This document shows, in pieces, positions 1 through 8,053 of a stretch of 64,000 nt of DNA; position 1 is the stretch's first letter, and each line of letters opens with the position of its first letter. This DNA comes from Allolucifera butyrica (GTDB taxonomy: Bacteria > Bacillota > Negativicutes > Sporomusales > UPPP01), in the NCBI RefSeq assembly GCF_900476375.1, contig NZ_UPPP01000070.1:1-64000 (forward strand). Direction: 5' to 3'. Below the pieces are notes generated by a model that saw only the letters and a program-made list of their open reading frames with translations, ran no database searches and was not told where the DNA came from. The position numbers and the translations under genes are program-made.

Positions 1-236
1 CTTATTCGATGAAAATTAAATCTGGTGAGCACACCGAACAAATGGCGTTCCAGGAAAGCGAGTACTTCAAGGAAAAGGCGAAAGAGCGCTACAAGATTGA
101 GGCTAAAAACAGTGAACTCAAACACAGGCACGGGTATGACGTAGCGTCATCTTCGGGTCTTGTTGGCATGGAGTTACAAGGGGCGATGGCGATATTTACT
201 GTTAATATAAAGAGAATATTGAAACTGATAAAATAA
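1..236 (+). pseudogene. Transposase C-terminal fragment (IS1182/DDE type), cut by the window edge
   Basis: The reading frame is open from the left edge (codons in phase with base 3) to a TAA at 234-236. The translated tail contains KNSELKHRHGYDVASSSGL and ends in NIKRILKLIK, the typical end of IS1182-like DDE transposases. The ATG at base 9 is internal to the family, so this is not a start. Whether the whole transposase is intact cannot be judged because its 5' part lies outside the window. A strong hairpin terminator follows 32 bases after the stop. Confidence 0.7.
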
Positions 237-267
237 GAGACAAGTTATAAAGGTTTTTCCAGATAGT

Positions 268-312
268 AAAAGACGACCATTATCCCAAAATTGGGAATAA
301 GGGTCGTCTTTT
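268..312 (+). terminator. Hairpin terminator after the transposase
   Basis: The arms AAAAGACGACC (268-278) and GGGTCGTCTTTT (301-312) pair, and the inner TTATCCC/GGGAATAA extends the stem to a short AAATT loop. The T-rich tail fits a rho-independent terminator. It may also mark the right end of the insertion sequence. Confidence 0.75.
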
Positions 313-387
313 ATTTCTTACTCTTGAGCTTTGCTCCGAAAAACTACAAGTTCTTCAGTGGCCTCGCCATTGCGGACCCGGGTTTTT

Positions 388-504
388 TTATGGGATCGGA
401 AAGTATAACTTTTCGTGTTGTTTCTGAATAAAAGCGTTCTTTTTTTAAAACACCGAAAAGTAAAATACTTTCCTTCCACTTAAAGACCCATTGGGTCTTT
501 CTTG
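388..504 (+). repeat. Dispersed double-hairpin repeat, copy 1 of 3
   Basis: The unit starts TGGGATCGGAAAGTATAAC. Arms 398-415 and 454-473 (GGAAAGTAT..CTTTTCG against CGAAAAG..ATACTTTCC) form a long imperfect stem around a variable AT-rich middle. A second small hairpin AAAGACCCATTGGGTCTTT (482-500) closes the unit. Near-identical units lie at 7713-7830 and 14371-14486. No ORF is present, so this is a MITE/REP-like or RNA element of unknown role. Confidence 0.85.
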
Positions 505-580
505 TCTAATACCGATTATCGAAAAACGCGCCAGCGGTTTTTCTCGAAAAGTCGGAAAGTACATAGTTTTTTGAAAATTA

Positions 581-610
581 TTGACAAAGCAGGGAACCTG
601 TAGCTAAGAT
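581..610 (+). promoter_or_regulatory. Sigma-A-type promoter of the first chemoreceptor gene
   Basis: TTGACA at 581-586, an 18-base spacer and TAAGAT at 605-610 lie about 70 bases upstream of the chosen ATG at 682. The -35 is a perfect consensus match and the -10 matches 4 of 6 bases. Confidence 0.6.
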
Positions 611-681
611 ATTTATAAGGCATGATAAATATATAGGCTGTATTCATAAAAATAGCTAATTTGTTGACGGGAGAAGATAAT

Positions 682-2499
682 ATGCGGTTTGCAATGGGAC
701 CAAAGACTGGCAAGAGCGCTCAGTTCCTAGTCAAGGGCATTGGGGGAAAGATGAATTTTAACTGGCGGGACAAGCTTCCCCTCGGCCGGTTAAGGCAAAT
801 TAGCAATCGAATCCGGTTTACGATCGGGCAGCAGGTTATCAGTGCATGCTTGCTTCTGGTTCTAGCCGTAACAGGGATTAACCTGTATGTATATTATCGT
901 GTACAACTGGTGGAAAGCGGTTACCATGAGCTGGTTGGGAGAGCTGCGCCCATAATTTATGACGTAAAGGATATTAATGGAGAATTGTGGCGGCAAAGTT
1001 CACTGGTAAGGACGTATGTCATTACCGGCGCCAGTTCTTATGCGCAAAATTTCAAGCAATCCCAGGAGAAGGTAAAGGGATTGCTGGCGGATTTACAAAA
1101 GAAGCTGATCACGCAAGAGTCCCAAGATATGTTTAGTATGCTGAGAATGACCATAGACACTTATTCGCAGGCACTGGAAAGCGATATGCATTCCCGGGAC
1201 CAGCTGGGACGGGACAGGGCCGTGGCGTTTCTGGCTGCTGCCGGCGATAATTCTTCAGCGGTCAATTCGGCTATGGACGAATTTGTGCGTAATATTACGA
1301 AGGATATTGACAACCGGGTAAAACGCAACAATGATGCGGTAAGTATCATGAATCGTACGGTAATTGTGCTGGATGGGCTCACCTTCATCCTGGTTATTGC
1401 GGGAGGTTTTTATTTTGCCCGCCGTTTATCCAGACCGTTAAATGATGTGGTGCGGGCGGCGGAAAAAATTGCTGCCGGTGATTTGACGGTGCAGGCTCTG
1501 GCATATCAAGGCAATAATGAAATTGGCGACTTGACGGAAGCATTTTCGAAAATGACCGATAATCTGCGGGATTTGATCAGGCATTTGACAAAAGCATCCG
1601 AGCAGGTGGCGGCGGCCAGCCAGGAACTGTCCGCAAGTGTTCGCCAATCGGCGCAGGGAGCGGAACGGGTTATGGATACGGTGAACAGTATGGCGGCGGG
1701 AACGGCCAATCAGATTGCGGCAGTTGACGCGGCTGCGGGTACGACGTATAAAATGGCCCGGGCGATTAGCCAGATTTTCAGTGTTACATCCGATGCGTCC
1801 GGTATGTCGCAGGAAACAGCTCAAAGTGCGGCCGGCGGCACTGAGGCGGTCAACCAGGCGGCCGAACAAATGAATGCAATTAATACCTCCGTCCGGCATT
1901 CGGCCGGACTGGTACAGCAACTGGGATCCCGTTCCCAGCAAATCGGGGAAATTGTCGATGTAATTACCGGCATTGCCGGCCAGACTAATTTACTGGCCCT
2001 GAATGCGGCCATTGAAGCGGCCCGGGCCGGGGAGCAAGGCCGCGGTTTTGCGGTGGTAGCTGACGAAGTCCGCAAGCTGGCTGAGCAATCCCAGGCCGCC
2101 GCCGGTAAGATTGCCGGCATTATCCGGGAGATCCAGACGGAAACGGCGGCAACCGTGCAATTTATGGAACGGGGCACGGCTGAAGTGGAGGAAGGCACCC
2201 GGGTGATTACGGCATCCGGCGGGCAGTTTAAAAATATTGTCGGGTTAATTGACAATCTGGATAAACAGATTAAAGAGATCGATGAATATACACAGGAATT
2301 GTCCGTATCGGGCCAGGAAGTGGTGGAATCGGTTGAGGCGGTTAAAACCGTCGCAGGCGAGACCGTAGACAGAACAAAACTCATTGCGGCAACTGCCTCG
2401 GAACAGACAGCTACTATGGAGGAAATCAGCGCATCCATCGAAGCTATGGCCCATATGGCGGCTGAACTGCAGCAACTCGTCCAAAAATTTAAAATTTAA
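682..2499 (+). CDS. Methyl-accepting chemotaxis protein
   Basis: A 605-residue membrane chemoreceptor that should signal to CheA/CheW. TM1 lies near residues 52-72 and TM2 near 227-248. Between them is a ~150-residue helical sensor (four-helix-bundle type). A HAMP domain follows (~249-303), then a long coiled-coil signalling domain carrying the hallmark hairpin tip with [20 protein letters not shown]. The ATG at 682 has GGGAGA 8 bases upstream; an ATG at 751 with GGGGG nearby is an alternative start. There is no C-terminal CheR-tether pentapeptide. The ligand is unknown. It is paralogous to the receptor at 59780-61483, with similar sensor and signalling segments. Confidence 0.93.
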   Translation: MRFAMGPKTGKSAQFLVKGIGGKMNFNWRDKLPLGRLRQISNRIRFTIGQQVISACLLLVLAVTGINLYVYYRVQLVESGYHELVGRAAPIIYDVKDINGELWRQSSLVRTYVITGASSYAQNFKQSQEKVKGLLADLQKKLITQESQDMFSMLRMTIDTYSQALESDMHSRDQLGRDRAVAFLAAAGDNSSAVNSAMDEFVRNITKDIDNRVKRNNDAVSIMNRTVIVLDGLTFILVIAGGFYFARRLSRPLNDVVRAAEKIAAGDLTVQALAYQGNNEIGDLTEAFSKMTDNLRDLIRHLTKASEQVAAASQELSASVRQSAQGAERVMDTVNSMAAGTANQIAAVDAAAGTTYKMARAISQIFSVTSDASGMSQETAQSAAGGTEAVNQAAEQMNAINTSVRHSAGLVQQLGSRSQQIGEIVDVITGIAGQTNLLALNAAIEAARAGEQGRGFAVVADEVRKLAEQSQAAAGKIAGIIREIQTETAATVQFMERGTAEVEEGTRVITASGGQFKNIVGLIDNLDKQIKEIDEYTQELSVSGQEVVESVEAVKTVAGETVDRTKLIAATASEQTATMEEISASIEAMAHMAAELQQLVQKFKI

Positions 2500-2501
2500 G
2501 C

Positions 2502-2536
2502 AAAAAAACTTCCGGCTGCAACCGGAAGTTTTTTTT
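2502..2536 (+). terminator. Bidirectional terminator between chemoreceptor and BusR-like gene
   Basis: AAAAAAACTTCCGG and CCGGAAGTTTTTTT flank a CTGCAA loop. The stem has A/T runs on both sides, so it can end transcripts from both convergent genes. Confidence 0.85.
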
Positions 2537-2544
2537 ATCCACTT

Positions 2545-3171
2545 TCAATTTTCCGTTTTATGATTGATAAAATTGGTGACTTGTTGCAGCACATCGGATT
2601 TGCCGACGACTACCAGACGGTCGTCGGCTTTAATTTCGGCCATAGGACCCGGGGATATAACGAGTTCCATACCGCGGCGAATCGCTACAATCGTTGCGCC
2701 GGTATGCTGCCATAAACGGATATCCGCCACCGTCCGTCCCAATATATGTGAATCCTCCGGAACGGTTATCTCCACAGGATTGTAGGGACTAAGGTTCTTC
2801 AGACGGTCCGAATAGCCAATAATTTCACTTAAAATTTTATCAAGACGCTGGTCCATGCTTTGCTTTTGTTCCAGCAAAATTTCCAGTTCCTGCTTGAGGG
2901 AATAGACCGATTGAGTGCTTTTGTGATGTTCGATGAAATGATAAGCCGCTTCCAAAGAGGTGATTACAACCTCTTTGCCCTGAGAAACGGTGGCTACACC
3001 GGCATCTTTCAACAATAAAACCGCTTTGCGGATTGTTTCCGACGACGTATTATAATGGCTTGCCAATAAGGTACGGCCGGAAATTCTGGTGCCGACAGGC
3101 AGCTCATGATTGATGATGCGCTGGGCAAGGTCTAAAGCAATGGAATGATACATGGACATTGACGGTGCCAA
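2545..3171 (-). CDS. GntR-type HTH regulator with RCK_C (TrkA-C) domain, BusR-like
   Basis: 208 residues. A GntR-like winged helix (~1-72) has the SGRTLLASHYNTSSETIRKA recognition region. A coiled coil (~85-122) follows, and the C-terminal RCK_C domain (~125-205) reads ITVPEDSHILGRTVADIRLW and ends in DDRLVVVGKSD. This architecture is that of BusR, the c-di-AMP-binding repressor of the BusAB osmolyte transporter in lactic bacteria. That ligand is known for BusR and is only inferred here. The start is a TTG at 3171 with GGGAGG 7 bases upstream; the ATG at 3159 lacks a well-placed ribosome site. No osmolyte or potassium transporter lies nearby, so the target is probably elsewhere or the gene regulates itself. 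Confidence 0.85.
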   Translation of the reverse strand: MAPSMSMYHSIALDLAQRIINHELPVGTRISGRTLLASHYNTSSETIRKAVLLLKDAGVATVSQGKEVVITSLEAAYHFIEHHKSTQSVYSLKQELEILLEQKQSMDQRLDKILSEIIGYSDRLKNLSPYNPVEITVPEDSHILGRTVADIRLWQHTGATIVAIRRGMELVISPGPMAEIKADDRLVVVGKSDVLQQVTNFINHKTEN

Positions 3172-3233
3172 TGAAATACCTCCCGCTACTGTAACGTAAA
3201 CATAAATAGAAATTTGACGGAAAACCTATCGAA

Positions 3234-3253
3234 TATGGTATGATTATACCATA
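3234..3253. promoter_or_regulatory. 20-bp palindrome upstream of the BusR-like gene, candidate operator
   Basis: TATGGTAT, GATT and ATACCATA form an inverted repeat in the divergent region between the regulator (minus) and hrpB (plus). On the minus strand it contains TATAAT, so it overlaps a possible -10 of the regulator gene. Autoregulation is an inference. Confidence 0.4.
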
Positions 3254-3381
3254 AAATAGTTTGCCAATGTTTAATGCCAACTGTCAAGTAGTTTAACAAA
3301 TAAATTTTCTTTATTTTAATGCCCGGCGGATAGCGGCGATGATTGCCGGTCGGCAGCAGTTTCGAAATATGAGGTGAATTC

Positions 3382-5880
3382 ATGCAGTCATTCCCTGTGG
3401 ACTCCGTTTTACCGCGCCTGCGGGATGTTTTCTCCAAAAGCGGCAGAGCGGTATTGACAGCTTCGCCGGGTGCAGGCAAAACGACCCGAATCCCCTTGGC
3501 TTTATTGCGGGAATCCTGGCTGGCAGATAAAAAGATCTTGTTATTGGAGCCCCGCCGCCTGGCAGCGCGGGCTGCAGCACAGTATATGGCCTTTTTGCTG
3601 GATGAGGATGTAGGACAGACAGTGGGTTACCGAATGCGGTTGGATACTAAGGTCAGCAACCTTACCCGGATTGAAGTGGTAACCGAGGGCGTTCTTACCC
3701 GGTTGCTATTGGCGGACCCTGCCTTGGAAGATGTGGGGCTTGTGATCTTTGATGAATTTCATGAACGCAGCCTGCAGGCTGACCTTGGACTGGCGCTTTG
3801 CCTTGAGTCGCAAGAGATCCTGCGGCCTGATTTGAGAATATTGGTTATGTCGGCAACCCTGGATACGGAACCTGTGGCTGCTTTGTTAGACAACGCGCCG
3901 GTTCTTAAGGCGGCCGGCCGGTCTTATCCGGTGGAAACCCGCTATCTTGCCGGCCGGAGCCAGGCGGATACCGAGACGCTGGTGACACAAACTGTTTTGA
4001 AAGTGCTTGCCGGACAGGAAGGGGATATCCTTGTTTTTTTACCGGGTGCGGCCGAAATCCGCCGGGTAATGGAAAAATTGGGGCAATCCTCTTTGCCGGA
4101 ACAGGTCCGGGTACTGCCTCTTTACGGCAATTTATCCCGGGAAAGACAGGATATGGCCATATTGCCCGGACGGCCAGGCGAACGCAAGGTGGTGCTGGCG
4201 ACATCCATTGCTGAAACCAGTCTTACCGTTGAGGGTGTGCGTAACGTGATTGACAGCGGCTTAATGCGGGTTCCCCGCTTCTCACCGCGTACCGGTATGA
4301 CTCGGCTGGAGACAATTTCCGTATCACAGTCTTCAGCCGACCAGCGGCGTGGACGGGCCGGCCGTTTAGGGCCCGGCTTGTGCTATCGCTTATGGACCCG
4401 GGAAGAGAATGCCAGGCTGGAATTTTCCACTGTCCCGGAGATCTTAGAAAGCGATCTGACAATGCTGGTGCTCGACTTGGCGGTCTGGGGCAGTGAGCCG
4501 GAAAAATTACGCTGGTTGGATAAACCGCCGGATACTGCCCTGCAAAGTGCCAGACGGTTGTTAGTTCAGTTGGAAGCCTTTGACCAAAACGGCCATGTTA
4601 CTCCGCATGGAAGGCAAATGGCTGCTTTGGGGCTTCATCCGAGGCTGGCGCACATGATTTTAAAGGCAAAGTCACTGGGTTTGGGAAATTTGGCGTGTGA
4701 GATTGCGGCCCTTTTAGGGGAGCGCGACCTATTCCGCGTTAACGGTACCAAGGAAGAGGCTGATTTACGTCTCCGGGTGGATGTATTGAGAGCGGAGCAG
4801 GGGGAGTATCCTGCGGATAAGAGTGTCCGGCAGCGGGTGCGTTTGACGGCGGGCAAACTTATGACCCTGGCGAAGATGTCAAAGGATAATAACGACGACC
4901 CGGATGCCTGCGGCCTTTTGCTGGCCATGGCTTACCCGGACCGGATCGGTCAATGCCGGGACGGCAGCCATTATTTATTGAGTAATGGCCGCGGCGCCGT
5001 ACTTTTTGGCCGGCAAGCCTTATCCGGCACACCTTACCTGGTAGCTGCCGAAGTGGGTGATCAGGGGGCGGAAGGAACAGTTTTTCTGGCGGCCCCTGTG
5101 GCAGTAGAAACAGTAAGACGTTATTTATCCGGCCAATTTGAGGAACGGGACCGGGTAGAGTGGGAGCGGGATGTTCAGGCTGTGCGGGGACGAAAACAGA
5201 TTTGCCTGGGAGCTCTTGTTATTAAGGAAATTCCTTTAGCGGATCCGGCGCCGGAGAAAATCCGGACTGCTCTGCTGGCGGGAATTGCCCTTGAAGGAAT
5301 TCACATTTTACCCTGGACGCGGGTGGCGCGTCACCTTCAACAACGGATTCTTTTTATGCGTTGGCAGGACCCGGATTGGCCGGATGTTTCGGACGAGGCA
5401 CTGACAGCCGCGCTGCCGTTCTGGCTGGGACCGTATCTGGAGGGGATGAACAGCCGGGAAGACCTGGCACAGCTTCGTCTCAGTGAAATTCTGCTTACGA
5501 TGCTTACCTGGGAACAGCGCCGTGATTTGGAAGAGTTTGCACCGACTCACTTAGTGGTGCCCAGCGGTCAACGCATTCCCATTGATTATAGCCGGCCGGA
5601 AGCACCGTTTCTTGCCGTACGCCTGCAGGAAATGTTCGGGTTGCAAACGACTCCCTGTATCGGACGGCGTAATATCCCTTTGACGCTGCAGCTGCTTTCC
5701 CCGGCGCAGCGGCCGGTGCAAATTACCAGAGACCTCGCCAGTTTTTGGCAAACTGCGTATTTTGCGGTACGCAAGGATTTACTGGGCCGCTACCCTAAAC
5801 ATTACTGGCCGGAGGATCCCTTAAGCGCGCAGCCGACCAGCCGGGTACGGCCGCAGAAGAGAGGAAGCGGTGAAAAATGA
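3382..5880 (+). CDS. hrpB: ATP-dependent RNA helicase HrpB (DEAH family)
   Basis: 832 residues, full length for HrpB. The Walker A motif ASPGAGKTT is at residues 27-35, the DEFH box near 124, and an SAT motif III and the C-terminal RecA-like half with QRRGRAGRLGPG follow. The end carries the HrpB_C domain with SFWQTAYFAVRKDLLGRYPK and WPEDP, which separates HrpB from other DEAH helicases. The cellular substrate of bacterial HrpB is poorly defined. The ATG at 3382 has GAGGTG just upstream. The stop overlaps the pfkA start by 4 bases (ATGA), so the two are translationally coupled. Confidence 0.95.
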   Translation: MQSFPVDSVLPRLRDVFSKSGRAVLTASPGAGKTTRIPLALLRESWLADKKILLLEPRRLAARAAAQYMAFLLDEDVGQTVGYRMRLDTKVSNLTRIEVVTEGVLTRLLLADPALEDVGLVIFDEFHERSLQADLGLALCLESQEILRPDLRILVMSATLDTEPVAALLDNAPVLKAAGRSYPVETRYLAGRSQADTETLVTQTVLKVLAGQEGDILVFLPGAAEIRRVMEKLGQSSLPEQVRVLPLYGNLSRERQDMAILPGRPGERKVVLATSIAETSLTVEGVRNVIDSGLMRVPRFSPRTGMTRLETISVSQSSADQRRGRAGRLGPGLCYRLWTREENARLEFSTVPEILESDLTMLVLDLAVWGSEPEKLRWLDKPPDTALQSARRLLVQLEAFDQNGHVTPHGRQMAALGLHPRLAHMILKAKSLGLGNLACEIAALLGERDLFRVNGTKEEADLRLRVDVLRAEQGEYPADKSVRQRVRLTAGKLMTLAKMSKDNNDDPDACGLLLAMAYPDRIGQCRDGSHYLLSNGRGAVLFGRQALSGTPYLVAAEVGDQGAEGTVFLAAPVAVETVRRYLSGQFEERDRVEWERDVQAVRGRKQICLGALVIKEIPLADPAPEKIRTALLAGIALEGIHILPWTRVARHLQQRILFMRWQDPDWPDVSDEALTAALPFWLGPYLEGMNSREDLAQLRLSEILLTMLTWEQRRDLEEFAPTHLVVPSGQRIPIDYSRPEAPFLAVRLQEMFGLQTTPCIGRRNIPLTLQLLSPAQRPVQITRDLASFWQTAYFAVRKDLLGRYPKHYWPEDPLSAQPTSRVRPQKRGSGEK

Positions 5881-6959
5881 AACAAATAAAAACGGTCGGG
5901 GTTTTAACCGGTGGCGGGGATTGTCCCGGCCTGAATGCGGTAATCCGCAGCATTGTAAAAGCAGGGAATGCGTGCGGGCTGACTACTTTAGGCATTAAAA
6001 ATGGTTTTGGCGGTTTGGTTAATAATGAATGGACGCAGTTGACCGCGCAGGACGTATCGGGGATTTTACCCCGGGGCGGCACGATTCTGGGAACAACGAA
6101 CCGGGATAATCCGTTTCACTTTCCGGTAGCGGATCATGAGTATGCCGACTTGTCGGCCCGGGCCGTAACCAATCTGCAGCAAAGAGGCGTTGAAGCCCTG
6201 ATCGTGATTGGCGGCGACGGGAGTTTGCGGATTGCCGATGAATTCCGGCAAAAATATAATCTGGCAGTGATAGCTGTACCGAAGACGATTGACAATGATT
6301 TGCCGGGGACGGAACGCACTTTTGGCTTTGATACGGCCATAAGCATTGCCATGGAAGCACTCGACCGGCTGCATACTACGGCCGAATCGCATCACCGGGT
6401 TATGATTCTCGAAGTTATGGGCCGTTATGCAGGCTGGATCGCTTTACACGCAGGAGTGGCCGGCGGTGCCGACTGTATTTTGCTGCCGGAAATTCCTTTC
6501 CGGATTTCGTCCGTCATTAACAAAGTGAGAGAACGGCAGCAACAGGAAAAAATGTTCAGTATTGCGGTAGTGGCCGAAGGTGCCAGGTTGACCGGCGGTT
6601 CCCCGGTGGTTGCCCGGATTGTGGACGGAAGCCCGGACCGGATTCGCCTCGGCGGTATCGGCAATCAGCTTGCCCAGGCGGTGGAAGAAGAAGGACGGAT
6701 TGAAACCCGCTGTACTGTACTGGGGCATCTGCAACGGGGCGGATCGCCTACGGCCTATGACCGGATTTTAGCTACCCGCTACGGGGTGGCGGCCGTAAAT
6801 GCGGTTCAGGACGGTGAATTCGGCTGTATGATGGCTTTAAAAAATAACCGGATTGTGCGGGTTCCCATCGAACAAGTAGCCGGAAAACCAGCCAATATTC
6901 CATTGGATGACGATTTAATTCGAGCAGCCAGAGCTATCGGCGTCTGTTTTGGCGATTGA
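5877..6959 (+). CDS. pfkA: 6-phosphofructokinase (group III, ATP-type active site)
   Basis: 360 residues, cytoplasmic glycolytic kinase making fructose 1,6-bisphosphate. GGGDCPGLNAVIRS binds the nucleotide at the N-terminus, and PKTIDNDLPGTERTFGFDTA and VMGRYAGWIA mark the active site. The phosphoryl-donor positions read GGDGS (Gly) and PKTIDND (Lys). Pyrophosphate enzymes usually have Asp plus Lys and classical ATP enzymes Gly plus Gly; Gly plus Lys is the group III ATP pattern seen in actinobacteria and some anaerobes. ATP use is therefore likely but not proven. The start overlaps the hrpB stop. Confidence 0.93.
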   Translation: MKQIKTVGVLTGGGDCPGLNAVIRSIVKAGNACGLTTLGIKNGFGGLVNNEWTQLTAQDVSGILPRGGTILGTTNRDNPFHFPVADHEYADLSARAVTNLQQRGVEALIVIGGDGSLRIADEFRQKYNLAVIAVPKTIDNDLPGTERTFGFDTAISIAMEALDRLHTTAESHHRVMILEVMGRYAGWIALHAGVAGGADCILLPEIPFRISSVINKVRERQQQEKMFSIAVVAEGARLTGGSPVVARIVDGSPDRIRLGGIGNQLAQAVEEEGRIETRCTVLGHLQRGGSPTAYDRILATRYGVAAVNAVQDGEFGCMMALKNNRIVRVPIEQVAGKPANIPLDDDLIRAARAIGVCFGD

Positions 6960-6960
6960 T

Positions 6961-6999
6961 GCCGGATTGGACTCCGCTTATGACAAGATGATCCGGCTT
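6961..6999 (+). terminator. Possible terminator after pfkA
   Basis: GCCGGAT (6961-6967) pairs with ATCCGGC (6991-6997), followed by TTT. The long loop makes it weaker than the hairpin at 7031-7052. Confidence 0.4.
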
Positions 7000-7003
7000 T
7001 CCG

Positions 7004-7055
7004 GCGCCCTGAGCCCTGCGCCACGAGCTGAAAGGCCGCATCAGCGGTCTTTCTC
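7004..7055 (+). repeat. GCGCCCTGAGCCCTGCGCC element joined to a terminator hairpin, copy A
   Basis: The 19-mer GCGCCCTGAGCCCTGCGCC is followed after 8 bases by the hairpin AAAGGCCGC-ATCA-GCGGTCTTT (7031-7052). The same 19-mer (one mismatch at most) next to a hairpin of the same family occurs at 41144, 41813 and, inverted, at 59651. The hairpin overlaps the stop of the minus-strand gene and probably ends transcription from both sides. Confidence 0.75.
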
Positions 7056-7622
7056 ATCCGGTATTGTTTTAAACGGCAATTTTTGAATGAGCGTGTCTGT
7101 CAGTTCGTCCAGCATAGCGGCTACGTCGAGGCGGGGATGGTAGGGACCTTCATTATGTTTTTTGACGGTGTAGGACTGATAATGGCCGGTTTTTGCCTCA
7201 TAGGTATAGCATTTTAAGGCTACATCCGCTATGATATGGGGATCGTCGTCCCATAGGGATGGAATGGTAAATGACCTGATGTCAGCTAATTCCACAGCGA
7301 CGACGATGTCGGCCGGCAGTTTGGCGGCCAGCTGCGTCAAAACGGTCCGGCTATAAAGGGGAGGATGACGGAGTATGGCCCTTTCGGCTTCCATGGCAAC
7401 TGCCAGGGTAGATGGAGCCGTAAGTTCATAATAAGGAAACCGGAAATGATGACGCAGCTTGCTGCTGATTTGGTTAATCCCGGCCTGGTCGGTATAGCCT
7501 GCCGTATTAATCGGCGGTAAAACAGCCACGCTCCGGGTAGTGAATGCCTGGGCCGGGACCGGCAGGCTTCCGAGAAACAGCAAGGCCGCAGCCAGAATAA
7601 ACAGACTGTGAATTCTTTTCAT
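7041..7622 (-). CDS. Exported protein of unknown function
   Basis: 193 residues. The N-terminus is a clear signal peptide (MKRIHS, a hydrophobic core, then PVPAQA with likely cleavage before FTTRS); there is no lipobox cysteine. The mature part begins SVAVLPPINTAGY, a strand pattern resembling the beta-alpha core of periplasmic proteins such as TolB-N or CsgG-like domains, but this is only a resemblance. No catalytic motif is visible. In a diderm Firmicute it should be periplasmic. It is monocistronic, with a terminator on its 3' side and a dispersed repeat upstream. Confidence 0.8.
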   Translation of the reverse strand: MKRIHSLFILAAALLFLGSLPVPAQAFTTRSVAVLPPINTAGYTDQAGINQISSKLRHHFRFPYYELTAPSTLAVAMEAERAILRHPPLYSRTVLTQLAAKLPADIVVAVELADIRSFTIPSLWDDDPHIIADVALKCYTYEAKTGHYQSYTVKKHNEGPYHPRLDVAAMLDELTDTLIQKLPFKTIPDEKDR

Positions 7623-7712
7623 TTTGACGCTCCTAACAGGTAGATTTGCATGAGTTAGAAATTCTGGAACAAAGGACTTTTTTCCTGCGGTAGGGCTTAA
7701 AATGTCCCTCTT

Positions 7713-7830
7713 TTTGTGGGATCAGAAAGTGTAACTTTTCGGGTTGCTTCTAAAAATAACACATTTTTCTTAATAAAGCCGAAAAGTAAAATACTTTCCT
7801 TCCATTTAAAGACCCTTTGGGTCTTTCTTA
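7713..7830 (+). repeat. Dispersed double-hairpin repeat, copy 2 of 3
   Basis: It has the same plan as the copy at 388-504: GTGGGATCAGAAAGTGTAAC, a variable middle, GCCGAAAAGTAAAATACTTT, then AAAGACCCTTTGGGTCTTT. It ends just before the thi promoter. Confidence 0.85.
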
Positions 7831-7832
7831 CC

Positions 7833-7861
7833 TTGAAAATCCCCGGGAGGTATGATACGAT
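7833..7861 (+). promoter_or_regulatory. Promoter of the thi operon
   Basis: TTGAAA (7833-7838), a 17-base spacer and TACGAT (7856-7861) place the transcript start about 20 bases before the TPP riboswitch. Confidence 0.55.
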
Positions 7862-7885
7862 GAACTTGAATTATATAGTAGATAG

Positions 7886-7979
7886 GCCAGGGGAGCTGGG
7901 AAAGAGGCCGGCTGAGATATAGACCCGGAAGTCTATGACCCTTTAACCTGATCTGGATAATGCCAGCGGAGGGATACTG
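7886..7979 (+). ncRNA. TPP riboswitch (THI element)
   Basis: The conserved blocks GGGGAGCTGG, GGCTGAGA, GACCC, the core CCTTTAACCTGATCTGGATA and TGCCAGCGGAGGGA occur in the right order. The helix pairing TAGACCCGGAAGTCTA lies between them. It should sense thiamine pyrophosphate and control the terminator just downstream, ahead of thiD-thiM-thiE. Confidence 0.96.
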
Positions 7980-8000
7980 CAAGAACAAGACATAAGGTAA

Positions 8001-8029
8001 AGCGCTTCCGCAGGGGAGGCGTTTTTTTA
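8001..8029 (+). terminator. Regulated terminator of the TPP riboswitch
   Basis: CGCTTCC and GGGAGGCG pair around GCAG and are followed by seven T residues, 25 bases upstream of thiD. This is the expression platform expected for a transcription-off TPP switch. Confidence 0.8.
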
Positions 8030-8053
8030 TTGACACTAAGGGGGGAAGAAAAT

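Noticed and set aside
1821..2438. 205-codon minus-strand ORF opposite the first chemoreceptor
   Set aside because: Shadow of the conserved signalling domain; low-complexity Ser/Ala composition typical of antisense frames.
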